From assembly GCA_024278395.1 (NCBI GenBank), contig JAJRTG010000151.1:1-9100 (forward strand): a stretch of DNA of 9,100 nucleotides. Reading direction: 5' to 3'. The DNA comes from Fidelibacterota bacterium (GTDB lineage Bacteria; Bipolaricaulota; Bipolaricaulia; UBA7950; UBA9294). Below, one piece after another: positions 1 to 6,550 of this stretch; the first letter of the stretch is position 1; every line of letters starts with the position of its first letter. A program made the position numbers and the translations under genes. The notes beneath the pieces were generated by a model. It made no database searches, was not told where the DNA came from, and saw only the letters and a list, made by a program, of their open reading frames with translations.

Positions 1-1019
1 CGGGACAGGTACGCCTCCCGCACCGCGCGGGACAGGTCGGACAACCGTAGATCGAGCATTTGCTCCGCTGTCTCCAATCTGCGGGCGGGGATGCGGAATA
101 TATACGCCCTGGTGGTGTTCTCGAGCAGGCGTTCCCCCCGCTCGAGCCGGGCGCGGATGTTCCTTACGGCGCGGGAGACCATGGATTCGAGGGAGGAGAC
201 TATCTCAGCCCTGTCCGGGACGGCGAGCTCGGCGGCCGCCGACGGGGTGGGGGCGCGTCGGTCGGCGACGAAGTCGATGATCGTGAAGTCGATCTCGTGT
301 CCCACGGCGGAGATGACCGGGATCCCGCACGCGAAGACCGCCCGCGCCACCCGTTCGTCGTTGAACGGGGCGAGGTCCTCGAGGGATCCCCCACCGCGGC
401 TTATGATGAGAAGGTCGAGCTTCTCCATCGTTTCGCTGAACACCTGCGCCCGGGCGATCCCGGCGATGATCTCGTCCGGGGCCTGGACCCCCTGCACCTG
501 GCTGGGGAAGAGGTACACGGTGGAGAGGGGCCAGCGGCGGGAGATGACCGAGATTATGTCCCGGATCGCCGCTCCGGTCGGCGATGTCACCACCCCGATC
601 CGCTCAGGGAAGCGGGGTATCGGCTTCTTGTGCTCCTGAGCAAATAGTCCCTCGGCGGCGAGCTTCCGCTTCAGCCGCTCGAACGCCGCCTGAAGGGTCC
701 CCAGCCCGGCCGGTTGGATGATTGAGACGACGAACTGGTATCTCCCGCGCGGCTCGTAGATCGTGAGCCTGCCGAAGGCGATCACCTCCATCCCGTCCTC
801 GAGAGGTGAGGCCGGGATGAGATCGGCGCGGCCGCGGAACCTGACGGCCGAGATCTCCGATGACTCGTCCTTGATCGTGAAGTAGAGGTGTCCGGCGGCG
901 GACCTCCGCAGGTTCGAGACCTCCCCCTTGAGCCAGACCGCCCCGATCCCTTCCTCCAGAAGGCGTTTAGCCTCTCGGTTCAACTCCGAAACCCTGTATA
1001 CCCGCTCGTCCATCTCCAT
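1..1019 (-). CDS. xseA: Exodeoxyribonuclease VII large subunit, 3' end cut by the window edge
   Basis: Large subunit of exonuclease VII, which with several small XseB subunits degrades single-stranded DNA to oligonucleotides in the cytoplasm. I translated the minus strand by hand: 339 residues are open to the left edge, against roughly 400-450 for the family, so only the C-terminal part is missing. Residues 1-105 form the OB-fold nucleic-acid domain (YRVSELN near 8-14, KGEVSNL at 31-37, GHLYFTIKDE at 43-52). The catalytic domain follows: GVVTSPTGAAIRDII at 142-156, RGGGSLEDL at 208-216, then GHEIDF at 240-245 and ADRRAPTPSAAAE at 252-264. After that comes the start of the coiled-coil region. 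The start is the ATG at 1019; a second ATG two codons later (1013) is equally possible. Neither has a clean SD site. It is divergent from rnpA. No xseB is visible; it may lie beyond the left edge. The family assignment is secure. Confidence 0.96.
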   Translation of the reverse strand, partial: MEMDERVYRVSELNREAKRLLEEGIGAVWLKGEVSNLRRSAAGHLYFTIKDESSEISAVRFRGRADLIPASPLEDGMEVIAFGRLTIYEPRGRYQFVVSIIQPAGLGTLQAAFERLKRKLAAEGLFAQEHKKPIPRFPERIGVVTSPTGAAIRDIISVISRRWPLSTVYLFPSQVQGVQAPDEIIAGIARAQVFSETMEKLDLLIISRGGGSLEDLAPFNDERVARAVFACGIPVISAVGHEIDFTIIDFVADRRAPTPSAAAELAVPDRAEIVSSLESMVSRAVRNIRARLERGERLLENTTRAYIFRIPARRLETAEQMLDLRLSDLSRAVREAYLS

Positions 1020-1025
1020 CGGTTG

Positions 1026-1054
1026 AGTGTACCCGGCTTCATCCGGAAAATGAA
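1026..1054 (-). promoter_or_regulatory. Possible xseA promoter, leaderless type
   Basis: Reading the minus strand, a -10-like TACACT (1031 to 1026) lies 6 nt before the ATG at 1019. A poor -35 candidate, TTCATT (1054 to 1049), lies 17 bp further upstream. No SD site precedes the ATG, so if this promoter is real the transcript would begin at or next to the start codon. The -35 match is weak (3 of 6), so the call is tentative. Confidence 0.3.
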
Positions 1055-1061
1055 GGATGTC

Positions 1062-1097
1062 TTGCAAGCTGAAGTCCTCTTTGCTATAGTCTTGCGC
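1062..1097 (+). promoter_or_regulatory. rnpA promoter, predicted leaderless
   Basis: A -35 box TTGCAA (1062-1067), a 17-bp spacer and a -10 box TATAGT (1085-1090) form a good sigma-70 promoter. Only 7 nt separate the -10 box from the rnpA ATG at 1098, which places the expected transcription start on or one base before the start codon. There is no room for an SD site. The box sequences are seen directly; the leaderless transcript is inferred. Confidence 0.65.
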
Positions 1098-1478
1098 ATG
1101 CATGAGGGTGGTAAGGCCCGATTCCCCTCCGAGTTCCGGCTGAAGAGAAGGACCGACTTCAAGCGGGTGTATGAGAGCGGGACAAAACGGGTGGGAAGGT
1201 ATTTTACGATTTTCATCCTTCCCACCGGGAAAGAGGGAAGGATCGGGATAGTGGTCTCCCGCAGGTTCGGAAAGGCGGTGGAGCGCAACCGGATAAAGAG
1301 GCTTATACGTGAAGCGTATCGCCTGAATCGTGTAAAATTCGCGGGTATGGACATAGTGGTCATACCCCGGGAGAGCTGCAGGGGGAAGGACGGTAGAGCG
1401 ATCGAGCGCGCGCTCCTTTCCGAGATGGAGACGGCGACGGAGGTGAGGAATGGAAAAAGAAGCGATATATCTGACTAA
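1098..1478 (+). CDS. rnpA: Ribonuclease P protein component
   Basis: Small basic protein that binds the catalytic RNA of RNase P and helps it remove 5' leaders from pre-tRNAs. The product is 126 aa, within the family range. It shows the family signature: FRLKRRTDFKRVYESG at 13-28, GIVVSRRFGKAVERNRIKR at 50-68 with the RNR core at 63-65, and REAYR at 71-75. The frame stays open to 888, but ATG 1098 is chosen because earlier starts lie in the promoter and in xseA, and homology begins right after it. First gene of the rnpA-greA-lysS-PAP2 cluster; its last 29 bp overlap greA. The gene normally follows rpmH and often precedes yidD/yidC, and none of these is here. The C-terminal residues 112-126, encoded around the overlap, look non-conserved. 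Confidence 0.95.
   Translation: MHEGGKARFPSEFRLKRRTDFKRVYESGTKRVGRYFTIFILPTGKEGRIGIVVSRRFGKAVERNRIKRLIREAYRLNRVKFAGMDIVVIPRESCRGKDGRAIERALLSEMETATEVRNGKRSDISD
1439..1449 (+). promoter_or_regulatory. Ribosome binding site of greA inside rnpA
   Basis: GGAGGTGAGGA directly precedes the greA ATG at 1450 and lies inside the 3' end of rnpA. It is a strong SD match and fixes the greA start despite the overlap with the upstream gene. Confidence 0.75.
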
Positions 1479-1935
1479 GCACGGCTACGAGCTGATGCAG
1501 AAGGAGCTCGAGCACGCGAAGAAGATCCTGTATGAAGAGATCCCGGAGAAGCTGAAGGCGTCGAAGATCAGCGGTGGGGACCTGCGGGAGAACAAGGAGT
1601 ACATGTACCTGCAGAGCGAGCAGCAGTACTACGAGCGCGAGGTGCGGCGCCTCACCTCGATCCTCGAGGCGGCGCAGATCATCCCCGAGGAGGAGATCGC
1701 CGCGGACGAGATCGGGATCGGCTCGAGCTTCATCCTCCAGGACATGGAGATCATGGAGAGCGGAAACTTCACCCTGGTCAGCCCGGCCGAGGTGGACCTC
1801 GAGAACGGGAAGATCTCGATCGCCTCTCCGGTGGGGAAGGCCCTCATCGGGAAGCACGAGGGCGACGAGGTGAAGGTCGAGCTCCCGTGGGGGACGACCC
1901 ACTTCCGCGTGATCGCGATCAACAAGAACAGATAA
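1450..1935 (+). CDS. greA: Transcription elongation factor GreA
   Basis: Binds RNA polymerase through the secondary channel and stimulates cleavage of the 3' end of RNA in backtracked complexes, rescuing stalled elongation. The product is 161 aa (about 158 is usual). Residues 1-80 form the N-terminal antiparallel coiled coil. Its tip carries the acidic pair D44 and E47 within GDLRENKEY (43-51), equivalent to D41 and E44 of E. coli GreA, which hold the catalytic magnesium. Residues 81-161 are the FKBP-like C-terminal domain, including SPVGKALIGKHEGDEV near 125-140. The acidic tip and full length argue for an active factor rather than a Gfh-type inhibitor. It overlaps rnpA by 29 bp and is separated from lysS by 3 bp. 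greA next to lysS is a known arrangement in several bacterial groups. Confidence 0.97.
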   Translation: MEKEAIYLTKHGYELMQKELEHAKKILYEEIPEKLKASKISGGDLRENKEYMYLQSEQQYYEREVRRLTSILEAAQIIPEEEIAADEIGIGSSFILQDMEIMESGNFTLVSPAEVDLENGKISIASPVGKALIGKHEGDEVKVELPWGTTHFRVIAINKNR

Positions 1936-1938
1936 GAC

Positions 1939-3414
1939 ATGGAAGAGCCTCTGCTCCAGGCACGTCTGGAAAAGCTCGCCCGGCTGCGCGCGGAGGGGAT
2001 CGATCCCTACCCCCCGCGGGCGCCGCGTGTCGAGCCGATCGGGTATGTCATCTCCTGCTACTCCGGACTCGAACCGGAGGAGAGAAGCGGTGAGCGTGCC
2101 TCGATCGCTGGGCGGATCATGGCCATCCGCAGGATGGGGAAGGCGAGCTTCTTCGACCTGCGCGACGGTACCGGTAAGATCCAGCTTCACGCCGCTTCCG
2201 ACGTCCTCGGGGAGGAGGAGTACAAGCGACTACGGAGCTGCGACATCGGGGACTTTATCTCGGTCACGGGTGAGGTCTTCCGTACCAAGCGTGGGGAGCT
2301 CACGGTCGAGCTTGAGGGATGGAAGTTCCTCTCTAAGGCGCTCCGGCCGCTCCCCGAGAAGTGGCATGGCCTGAAGGACGTCGAGCTTCGCTACCGCCAT
2401 CGCTCCCTCGATTTAATCGCCAACGCCGAGGTGCGGGAGAAGTTCGTGCGCCGCTCACGGATGATCGCGGCAATACGCCGGTTCCTCGACCGGCGCGGCT
2501 TCCTCGAGGTGGAGACCCCGATCATGCAGCCGATCGCCGGCGGGGCGACAGCGCGGCCGTTCGTCACCCACCATAACGCCCTCGACATCGACCTCTACCT
2601 GCGCGTCGCTCCGGAGCTCTACCTGAAGCGGCTCATCATCGGAGGGCTGGAGCAGGTGTACGAGCTTGGGAAGAACTTCCGGAACGAGGGAATCTCCACC
2701 GAGCACAACCCGGAGTTCACCACCCTCGAGATCTACGAGGCCTACTCCGACTACGAGGGGATGATGACCCTGGCTGAGGAGCTGATCTCGGAGAGCGCCC
2801 GTGAGGTGCTTGGCGAGACCAAGATCACCTATCAAGGGGAGACGATCGACCTGGCACCGCCGTGGCGGCGCGTCGGACTCCTGGATGCGGTGGAGGCGGC
2901 GACCGGGATCACGGCTTCCGGCAAGTCGGCTGCGGAGATCCTCTCCCAGGCGAGAAAGAAGGGGATCGCCCTTCCGGAGGATCTGTCCAGAGGAAAGCTG
3001 ATCGAGAAGCTGTTCGAGGACTTCGTCGAGCCGACCCTGATCCAGCCGACGATCGTCCGGGACTACCCGATCGAGATCTCCCCCCTCGCCAAGCGGAAGC
3101 CGGGGGACGATGATCTTGTCGAGCGGTTCGAGCTCTTCATCGGTGGGATGGAGGTGGCGAACGCGTTCACCGAGTTGAACGATCCGCTCGATCAGCGCGC
3201 CCGGTTCGAGGCGCAGGAGCGGCTGCGGGAGAGCGGGGATGAGGAGGCACAGCGAATCGATGAGGACTTCCTGTTCGCCCTGGAGCACGGGATGCCCCCG
3301 ACCGGCGGGATCGGATTCGGGATCGACAGATTGGCGATGCTCCTCACCGACTCGCCCTCGATCCGCGAGGTGATCCTCTTTCCCACCCTCAAGGGGAAGA
3401 AGGAAGGGAGATGA
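1939..3414 (+). CDS. lysS: Lysyl-tRNA synthetase, class II
   Basis: Charges tRNA-Lys with lysine using ATP. The product is 491 aa, normal for bacterial LysRS-II. Residues about 50-150 form the anticodon-binding OB fold (ASIAGRIMAIRRMGKASFFD at 54-73). The catalytic core then shows class II motif 1 (FLEVETPIMQPIAGGA at 188-203), motif 2 (RNEGISTEHNPEFTTLEIY at 248-266) and motif 3 (GGIGFGIDRLAMLL at 456-469, followed by IREVILFP to 482). Only 3 nt separate it from the greA stop, and no convincing SD precedes the ATG, so translation is probably coupled to greA termination. Its last 4 bp overlap the PAP2 gene (ATGA). The N-terminal helix is short, but the ATG at 1939 is the only start that fits the junction. 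Confidence 0.98.
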   Translation: MEEPLLQARLEKLARLRAEGIDPYPPRAPRVEPIGYVISCYSGLEPEERSGERASIAGRIMAIRRMGKASFFDLRDGTGKIQLHAASDVLGEEEYKRLRSCDIGDFISVTGEVFRTKRGELTVELEGWKFLSKALRPLPEKWHGLKDVELRYRHRSLDLIANAEVREKFVRRSRMIAAIRRFLDRRGFLEVETPIMQPIAGGATARPFVTHHNALDIDLYLRVAPELYLKRLIIGGLEQVYELGKNFRNEGISTEHNPEFTTLEIYEAYSDYEGMMTLAEELISESAREVLGETKITYQGETIDLAPPWRRVGLLDAVEAATGITASGKSAAEILSQARKKGIALPEDLSRGKLIEKLFEDFVEPTLIQPTIVRDYPIEISPLAKRKPGDDDLVERFELFIGGMEVANAFTELNDPLDQRARFEAQERLRESGDEEAQRIDEDFLFALEHGMPPTGGIGFGIDRLAMLLTDSPSIREVILFPTLKGKKEGR

Positions 3415-3983
3415 GCGCTGCACTGAGCCGGGTCTTACGACGGATCGACCTTCTGATCGAGGAGCTCTTCCTCTGGGACTCCGAGACCCTGCAGGCGATC
3501 AGCGAGCACCCGCTTTTGAAGAAGTTCGCGCGGGTATTCCTAATCGCCACCTATCTCGGAGACGGCTACCTGTGGGGAGGGCTCGCCCTCGGGTTGATCC
3601 TGTTCGGCCGGCCGGTTGACCGGACCTACGTTCTCATCGGGATGGCCGTCTCGATCGTCAACATCGCGGTCTTCCGCATGTTTAAGCTAGTCTTCGCCCG
3701 CGAGCGGCCGGTCTTCGTCACGACCTCCCTCCGTTCCCGGATGATCGACTCCTACTCCTTCCCTTCCGGACACTCCACCGTGTCGTTCGGGATCGCTTGG
3801 GTGATCACTTCGTTTTACCTTTCCCTTCCGATCCAGCTCGCCGCCTACTTTGTTGCGATCACAATAGGGCTCTCCCGCATCTACCTGAAGGAGCACTACC
3901 CCCTCGACGTCATCTGCGGGGCGATCCTCGGGTCATTTGTGGCCGCATACCTAGTTCCCATCTTCTCTAAGCTCTTTCTTTGA
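3411..3983 (+). CDS. PAP2-family membrane lipid phosphatase
   Basis: Membrane enzyme of the phosphatidic acid phosphatase type 2 family, which removes phosphate from lipid phosphates or diphosphates. It is 190 aa with all three signature motifs: K-x6-RP (KLVFARERP, 92-100), PSGH (118-121) and SR-x5-H-x3-D (S155-R156, H162, D166). H121 would be the general acid and H162 the nucleophile. Hydrophobic stretches near 43-66, 74-90, 122-137, 141-155 and 167-183 suggest about five membrane helices, with the active site on the outer face. The start overlaps the lysS stop (ATGA), with AAGGA upstream. The substrate cannot be read from sequence; undecaprenyl diphosphate (BcrC-like), phosphatidylglycerol phosphate or phosphatidate are all possible. 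Presence of uppP elsewhere in the window makes a lipid-carrier role plausible but unproven. Confidence 0.92.
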   Translation: MSAALSRVLRRIDLLIEELFLWDSETLQAISEHPLLKKFARVFLIATYLGDGYLWGGLALGLILFGRPVDRTYVLIGMAVSIVNIAVFRMFKLVFARERPVFVTTSLRSRMIDSYSFPSGHSTVSFGIAWVITSFYLSLPIQLAAYFVAITIGLSRIYLKEHYPLDVICGAILGSFVAAYLVPIFSKLFL

Positions 3984-4015
3984 ATTTTCCCCTCAATTTC
4001 CGGTAAAATATAGTG
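3980..4015 (+). promoter_or_regulatory. Promoter of the aminotransferase gene
   Basis: TTGAAT (3980-3985), overlapping the PAP2 stop codon, 18 bp, then TAAAAT (4004-4009). A second -10-like TATAGT (4009-4014) overlaps it but lacks a -35 partner at good spacing. The start of transcription would be near 4016. No terminator separates it from the PAP2 gene, so readthrough from the upstream cluster is also possible. Confidence 0.6.
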
Positions 4016-4038
4016 CGGTGCGTTCCGTCGACGCACGC
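4015..4038 (+). other. 5' leader hairpin upstream of the aminotransferase SD
   Basis: GTGCGT (4018-4023) pairs with ACGCAC (4031-4036) around a 7-nt loop, and GC (4015-4016) extends the stem with one bulged G to GC (4037-4038). The stem sits at the expected extreme 5' end of the transcript and ends 4 nt before the SD purine run. It may act as a stabilising 5' hairpin. No known riboswitch class is recognised. Confidence 0.3.
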
Positions 4039-4040
4039 GC

Positions 4041-4049
4041 AAGGGGGAA
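4041..4049 (+). promoter_or_regulatory. Ribosome binding site deciding the aminotransferase start
   Basis: AAGGGGGAA lies just before the ATG at 4052. It selects this ATG over an in-frame GTG at 4013, which would fall in the promoter and add 13 non-conserved residues. Confidence 0.65.
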
Positions 4050-4051
4050 CA

Positions 4052-5281
4052 ATGAATCGATTCTTTTCCAAACGTGCCGCCGGCGCGAAGCGCTCGGCGA
4101 TCCGGGAACTCCTAAAACTCACGGAAAAGCCGGAGATCATCTCCTTCGCTGGCGGTCTCCCTGATCCGGAGACGTTTCCACGCGAGGAACTGGCACAGAT
4201 CGCCGCTGATGAACTCCGCAACCACTACGAGAACGTACTTCAGTACGGGGCGAGCGAGGGAAGCCTCACCCTGCGCAAGGCGGTGTCGCGATGGTTCAAG
4301 ACGCATGGGCTTGAGGTGAGCGTGGACGAGATGCTCGTCACCACCGCCTCCCAGCAGGGATTGGACCTGATCGGAAAGGCGCTCGTCGATCCGGGGGACG
4401 TGGTGTTCTGCGGGCTCCCCACCTACCTCGGGGCGATCCAGGCGTTCCGCCTGTTCCAGGCCGACCTTGTCGGAGTACCCTTGGAAGAGGACGGGATGGA
4501 CCTGAATGTGTTGGAAAAGAAGATAGCACAAGCGAAGGCCGATGGAAAGAGGATTAAAGGCGTGTACGTGATTCCCGATTTTCAGAACCCGACCGGGATC
4601 ACTATGTCGCGCGAGAAGCGGATCCGCCTCCTGGAGATCGCCCGCCGTGAGGATTTCCTCATCTTCGAGGACGACCCGTACGGCCAGCTCCGCTTCGCCG
4701 GGGAGCGGATCCCCTCCATCCGCAGCATGGACACCGACGGGCGGGTGATCCTCCTGTTCACCCTGTCCAAGGTCCTCTCCGCCGGACTGCGGTTGGCCAT
4801 CCTCATCGCCGACACCCGGTTTATGGACGTCTTCGTGCGGATGAAGCAGGCGTCGGATCTGTGCACATCAAAGCTCACCCAACACCTGGCCGCCCGCTTC
4901 TTCCTCGACTATGACATGGAGGCGCACCTCGACCTCCTGCGCCGCCGCTACCGCGCCAAGCGCGACGCGATGCTCGCCGCCCTCTCCCGCTACATGCCGG
5001 AGGATGAGGGGATTACCTGGACCCGTCCCGACGGTGGGCTCTTCCTGTGGGTCAGGCTCCCAGAGGGGATCGACACAGAGGAGATGTTCCCGCGGGCGCT
5101 TGAGAAGAAGGTCGCTTACGTGATCGGGAGCGCGTTCTACGTCGATGGGAGCGGACGCAACGAGATGAGGCTCTGTTACTCCGTGGTGACCGAAGAGAAG
5201 ATTGAGGAGGGGATAAAGCGGCTCTCCGAGGTCGTGCGCGAGGAGCTCGCACGCAGCAGGATCGGAGGGTTCGTCGGGTAA
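4052..5281 (+). CDS. PLP-dependent aminotransferase, LysN/2-aminoadipate type
   Basis: Fold-type I (class I/II) aminotransferase of the group containing Thermus LysN (2-aminoadipate aminotransferase) and related broad-specificity aromatic or branched-chain aminotransferases. It is 409 aa, full length. Seen: ISFAGGLPDPETFP (30-43), typical of this group; LQYGASEGSLTLRKAV (63-78); the cofactor-binding NPTG (179-182); D207 and Y210 in FEDDPYG; the Schiff-base lysine K240 in TLSKVLSAGLRL (237-248); GGLFLWVRLP (328-337); and substrate-carboxylate R373 in MRLCYS. A cytosolic role in amino acid synthesis or breakdown follows from the family. The exact substrate cannot be assigned, and no lysine-pathway genes are in the window. 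It has its own promoter and terminator, so it is probably monocistronic. A MocR regulator is excluded: there is no N-terminal HTH domain. Confidence 0.9.
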   Translation: MNRFFSKRAAGAKRSAIRELLKLTEKPEIISFAGGLPDPETFPREELAQIAADELRNHYENVLQYGASEGSLTLRKAVSRWFKTHGLEVSVDEMLVTTASQQGLDLIGKALVDPGDVVFCGLPTYLGAIQAFRLFQADLVGVPLEEDGMDLNVLEKKIAQAKADGKRIKGVYVIPDFQNPTGITMSREKRIRLLEIARREDFLIFEDDPYGQLRFAGERIPSIRSMDTDGRVILLFTLSKVLSAGLRLAILIADTRFMDVFVRMKQASDLCTSKLTQHLAARFFLDYDMEAHLDLLRRRYRAKRDAMLAALSRYMPEDEGITWTRPDGGLFLWVRLPEGIDTEEMFPRALEKKVAYVIGSAFYVDGSGRNEMRLCYSVVTEEKIEEGIKRLSEVVREELARSRIGGFVG

Positions 5282-5307
5282 TAGGCGCTGTGCACTGAAT
5301 GGATCAT

Positions 5308-5340
5308 GCCGCCAGCGGTCCTCCCGCTGGCGGCCTTTTC
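5308..5340 (+). terminator. Intrinsic terminator after the aminotransferase gene
   Basis: A perfect 11-bp stem, GCCGCCAGCGG (5308-5318) with its complement at 5324-5334, closes a 5-nt loop (TCCTC) and is followed by C and TTTT (5336-5339). It lies 26 bp after the stop codon. On the other strand the hairpin is not followed by a T run, so it mainly serves the plus-strand gene, although the convergent M42 gene ends about 100 bp away. Confidence 0.9.
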
Positions 5341-5441
5341 CTTCCCGCGAACGCTCCCTACCGGTTCGATCCGGAGGGGATCCCCATCATCGGTGAAAGG
5401 GACGTCTTTGGTGTGCGCAGCGGCTCTGTGTGAGAGCTTGT

Positions 5442-6497
5442 TCACTGCTTCAGCACCTCATGGATCCGGACGATGAAGTTTCGCATCAGGCGGACCGTGT
5501 TCTCGAAGTCGTTCAGCCGCATCGTCGAGGTCGGCGAGTGGATGAACCGGCACGGGACGGAGACGACCCCGGAGAGGATTCCGGCGCGGGTCAGGTGGAT
5601 CGCGCCGGCATCGGTCCCCCCGTAGGTGGGGAGCTTGTACTGGTAGGGGATCGCCGCGTCGTCCGCTACCTGCTCCAGCGCGGTCACGATCCGGCGGGAG
5701 ACGATTATCGAGCGATCGGCGACCGTGATCGCCGGGCCGCGGCCGAGTCGCACCGGTTGGGACTCCTCCGGGACCCCGGGCATATCCGCCCCGATCGTCC
5801 CTTCGAGCGCGATAGCCAGGTCCGGGTCGATCTGGTACGCAGCGGTGCGCGCGCCGCGCAGCCCGACCTCCTCCCCGATCACGAACGCCAGGACCAGATC
5901 GACGTCCAGATCATCGTCTGCAAGCCGGCGGGCGGTCTCGATCATCACCGCGCAGCCGACGCGGTCGTCGAACGCCTTCCCGGTGACATAGCCGTCCTGG
6001 ATGTTCATGAACGGATAGTGGATCGTGAGTGGATCGCCGATCTTGATCCTCATCTCAACGACCTCTTCCCGCGAGGCCGCTCCGACGTCGATGAACATCT
6101 TATCAAGCGGGATCGGCTTCTTGCGCTCCTCCTCCGTCAGTATGTGGGGCGGAGCGGAACCGATCACCCCGTAGCGCTTCTCTCCGGCCCGGGTCATGAT
6201 CTCCACCCGATGGCCCGGGATTATCCGGGAGTCCCATCCCCCGATCGGGGCGAACCGCAGGTACCCCTTCTCATCGATCCACTTCACCATGAACCCGACC
6301 TCGTCCATGTGTGCGTCGAGCATCACGGTGAAGTTCCCTTTTCCCTTTCGAATGGCGAAGAGGTTTCCCAGGGTGTCCACCCGCAGCGAGTCGACGTATG
6401 GGGAGATGATGGTCTTTATCTCCTCCCGCACCTCCTCCTCGAACCCGGAGACCCCGAACGCGTCGGAGAGCCTCTTTAAGGAATCGATCCACTCCAT
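5442..6497 (-). CDS. M42-family metallo-aminopeptidase
   Basis: Cytosolic di-metal aminopeptidase of the M42 family (TET/PepA/FrvX type). These enzymes usually form large dodecameric tetrahedra that cut amino acids from the N-terminus of peptides left by proteases. It is 351 aa, full length. Metal and catalytic residues are in place: H63 and D65 in DAHMDEVGF (61-69), D177/D178 in KAFDDRVG (174-181), the general base E209 and ligand E210 in GEEVGLRGA (208-216), E232 in ALEGT, and H320 in FIHSPTS. GGTDAGAI (293-300) is also typical. The inserted PDZ-like lid domain falls around 72-165. The start has a strong SD, AAAGGAGGAA, a few bases upstream. Divergent from the trxB-like gene and convergent with the aminotransferase. 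Substrate preference (glutamyl, leucyl, deblocking) cannot be read. Older annotations of such genes as cellulase or endoglucanase are misleading. Confidence 0.95.
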   Translation of the reverse strand: MEWIDSLKRLSDAFGVSGFEEEVREEIKTIISPYVDSLRVDTLGNLFAIRKGKGNFTVMLDAHMDEVGFMVKWIDEKGYLRFAPIGGWDSRIIPGHRVEIMTRAGEKRYGVIGSAPPHILTEEERKKPIPLDKMFIDVGAASREEVVEMRIKIGDPLTIHYPFMNIQDGYVTGKAFDDRVGCAVMIETARRLADDDLDVDLVLAFVIGEEVGLRGARTAAYQIDPDLAIALEGTIGADMPGVPEESQPVRLGRGPAITVADRSIIVSRRIVTALEQVADDAAIPYQYKLPTYGGTDAGAIHLTRAGILSGVVSVPCRFIHSPTSTMRLNDFENTVRLMRNFIVRIHEVLKQ

Positions 6498-6521
6498 ACC
6501 TTCCTCCTTTGTGGGTAGGAG

Positions 6522-6550
6522 AGTATAACCAATTTGCGCGTTGACGGAAA
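6522..6550 (-). promoter_or_regulatory. Promoter of the M42 peptidase gene
   Basis: On the minus strand a -10 TATACT (6527 to 6522) is preceded 17 bp upstream by a weak -35, TTTCCG (6550 to 6545). Transcription would start near 6515, giving a short leader of about 18 nt that carries the AAAGGAGGAA SD site. The -35 overlaps the -35 of the divergent trxB promoter. Confidence 0.5.

Noticed and set aside
60..647. Long plus-strand frames (195 and 182 aa) near the left edge
   Set aside because: They are antisense to xseA, whose minus-strand translation carries all conserved family motifs. The plus-strand peptides show none, and such frames are common in GC-rich DNA.
888..1097. Upstream extension of rnpA by 70 codons
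   Set aside because: The extension lies in xseA antisense and in the rnpA promoter, and RnpA homology begins only after ATG 1098.
1360..2190. 276-aa minus-strand frame across rnpA, greA and lysS
   Set aside because: It crosses three well-supported genes on the other strand and gives a low-complexity Leu/Asp/Arg-rich peptide.
2455..3423. 322-aa minus-strand frame inside lysS
   Set aside because: Antisense shadow of lysS, which has all three class II motifs; no motif in the reverse peptide.
3984..4003. Terminator for the rnpA-greA-lysS-PAP2 cluster
   Set aside because: The region is T-rich but has no stem, so no intrinsic terminator can be claimed there.
4015..4050. Possible riboswitch or T-box upstream of the aminotransferase
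   Set aside because: The leader is only about 36 nt from the predicted start, too short for any known aptamer class or T-box, so only a simple hairpin is reported.
5430..6479. 349-aa plus-strand frame opposite the M42 peptidase
   Set aside because: The minus strand has a full-length M42 enzyme with all metal ligands and a strong SD; the plus frame is a composition artefact.
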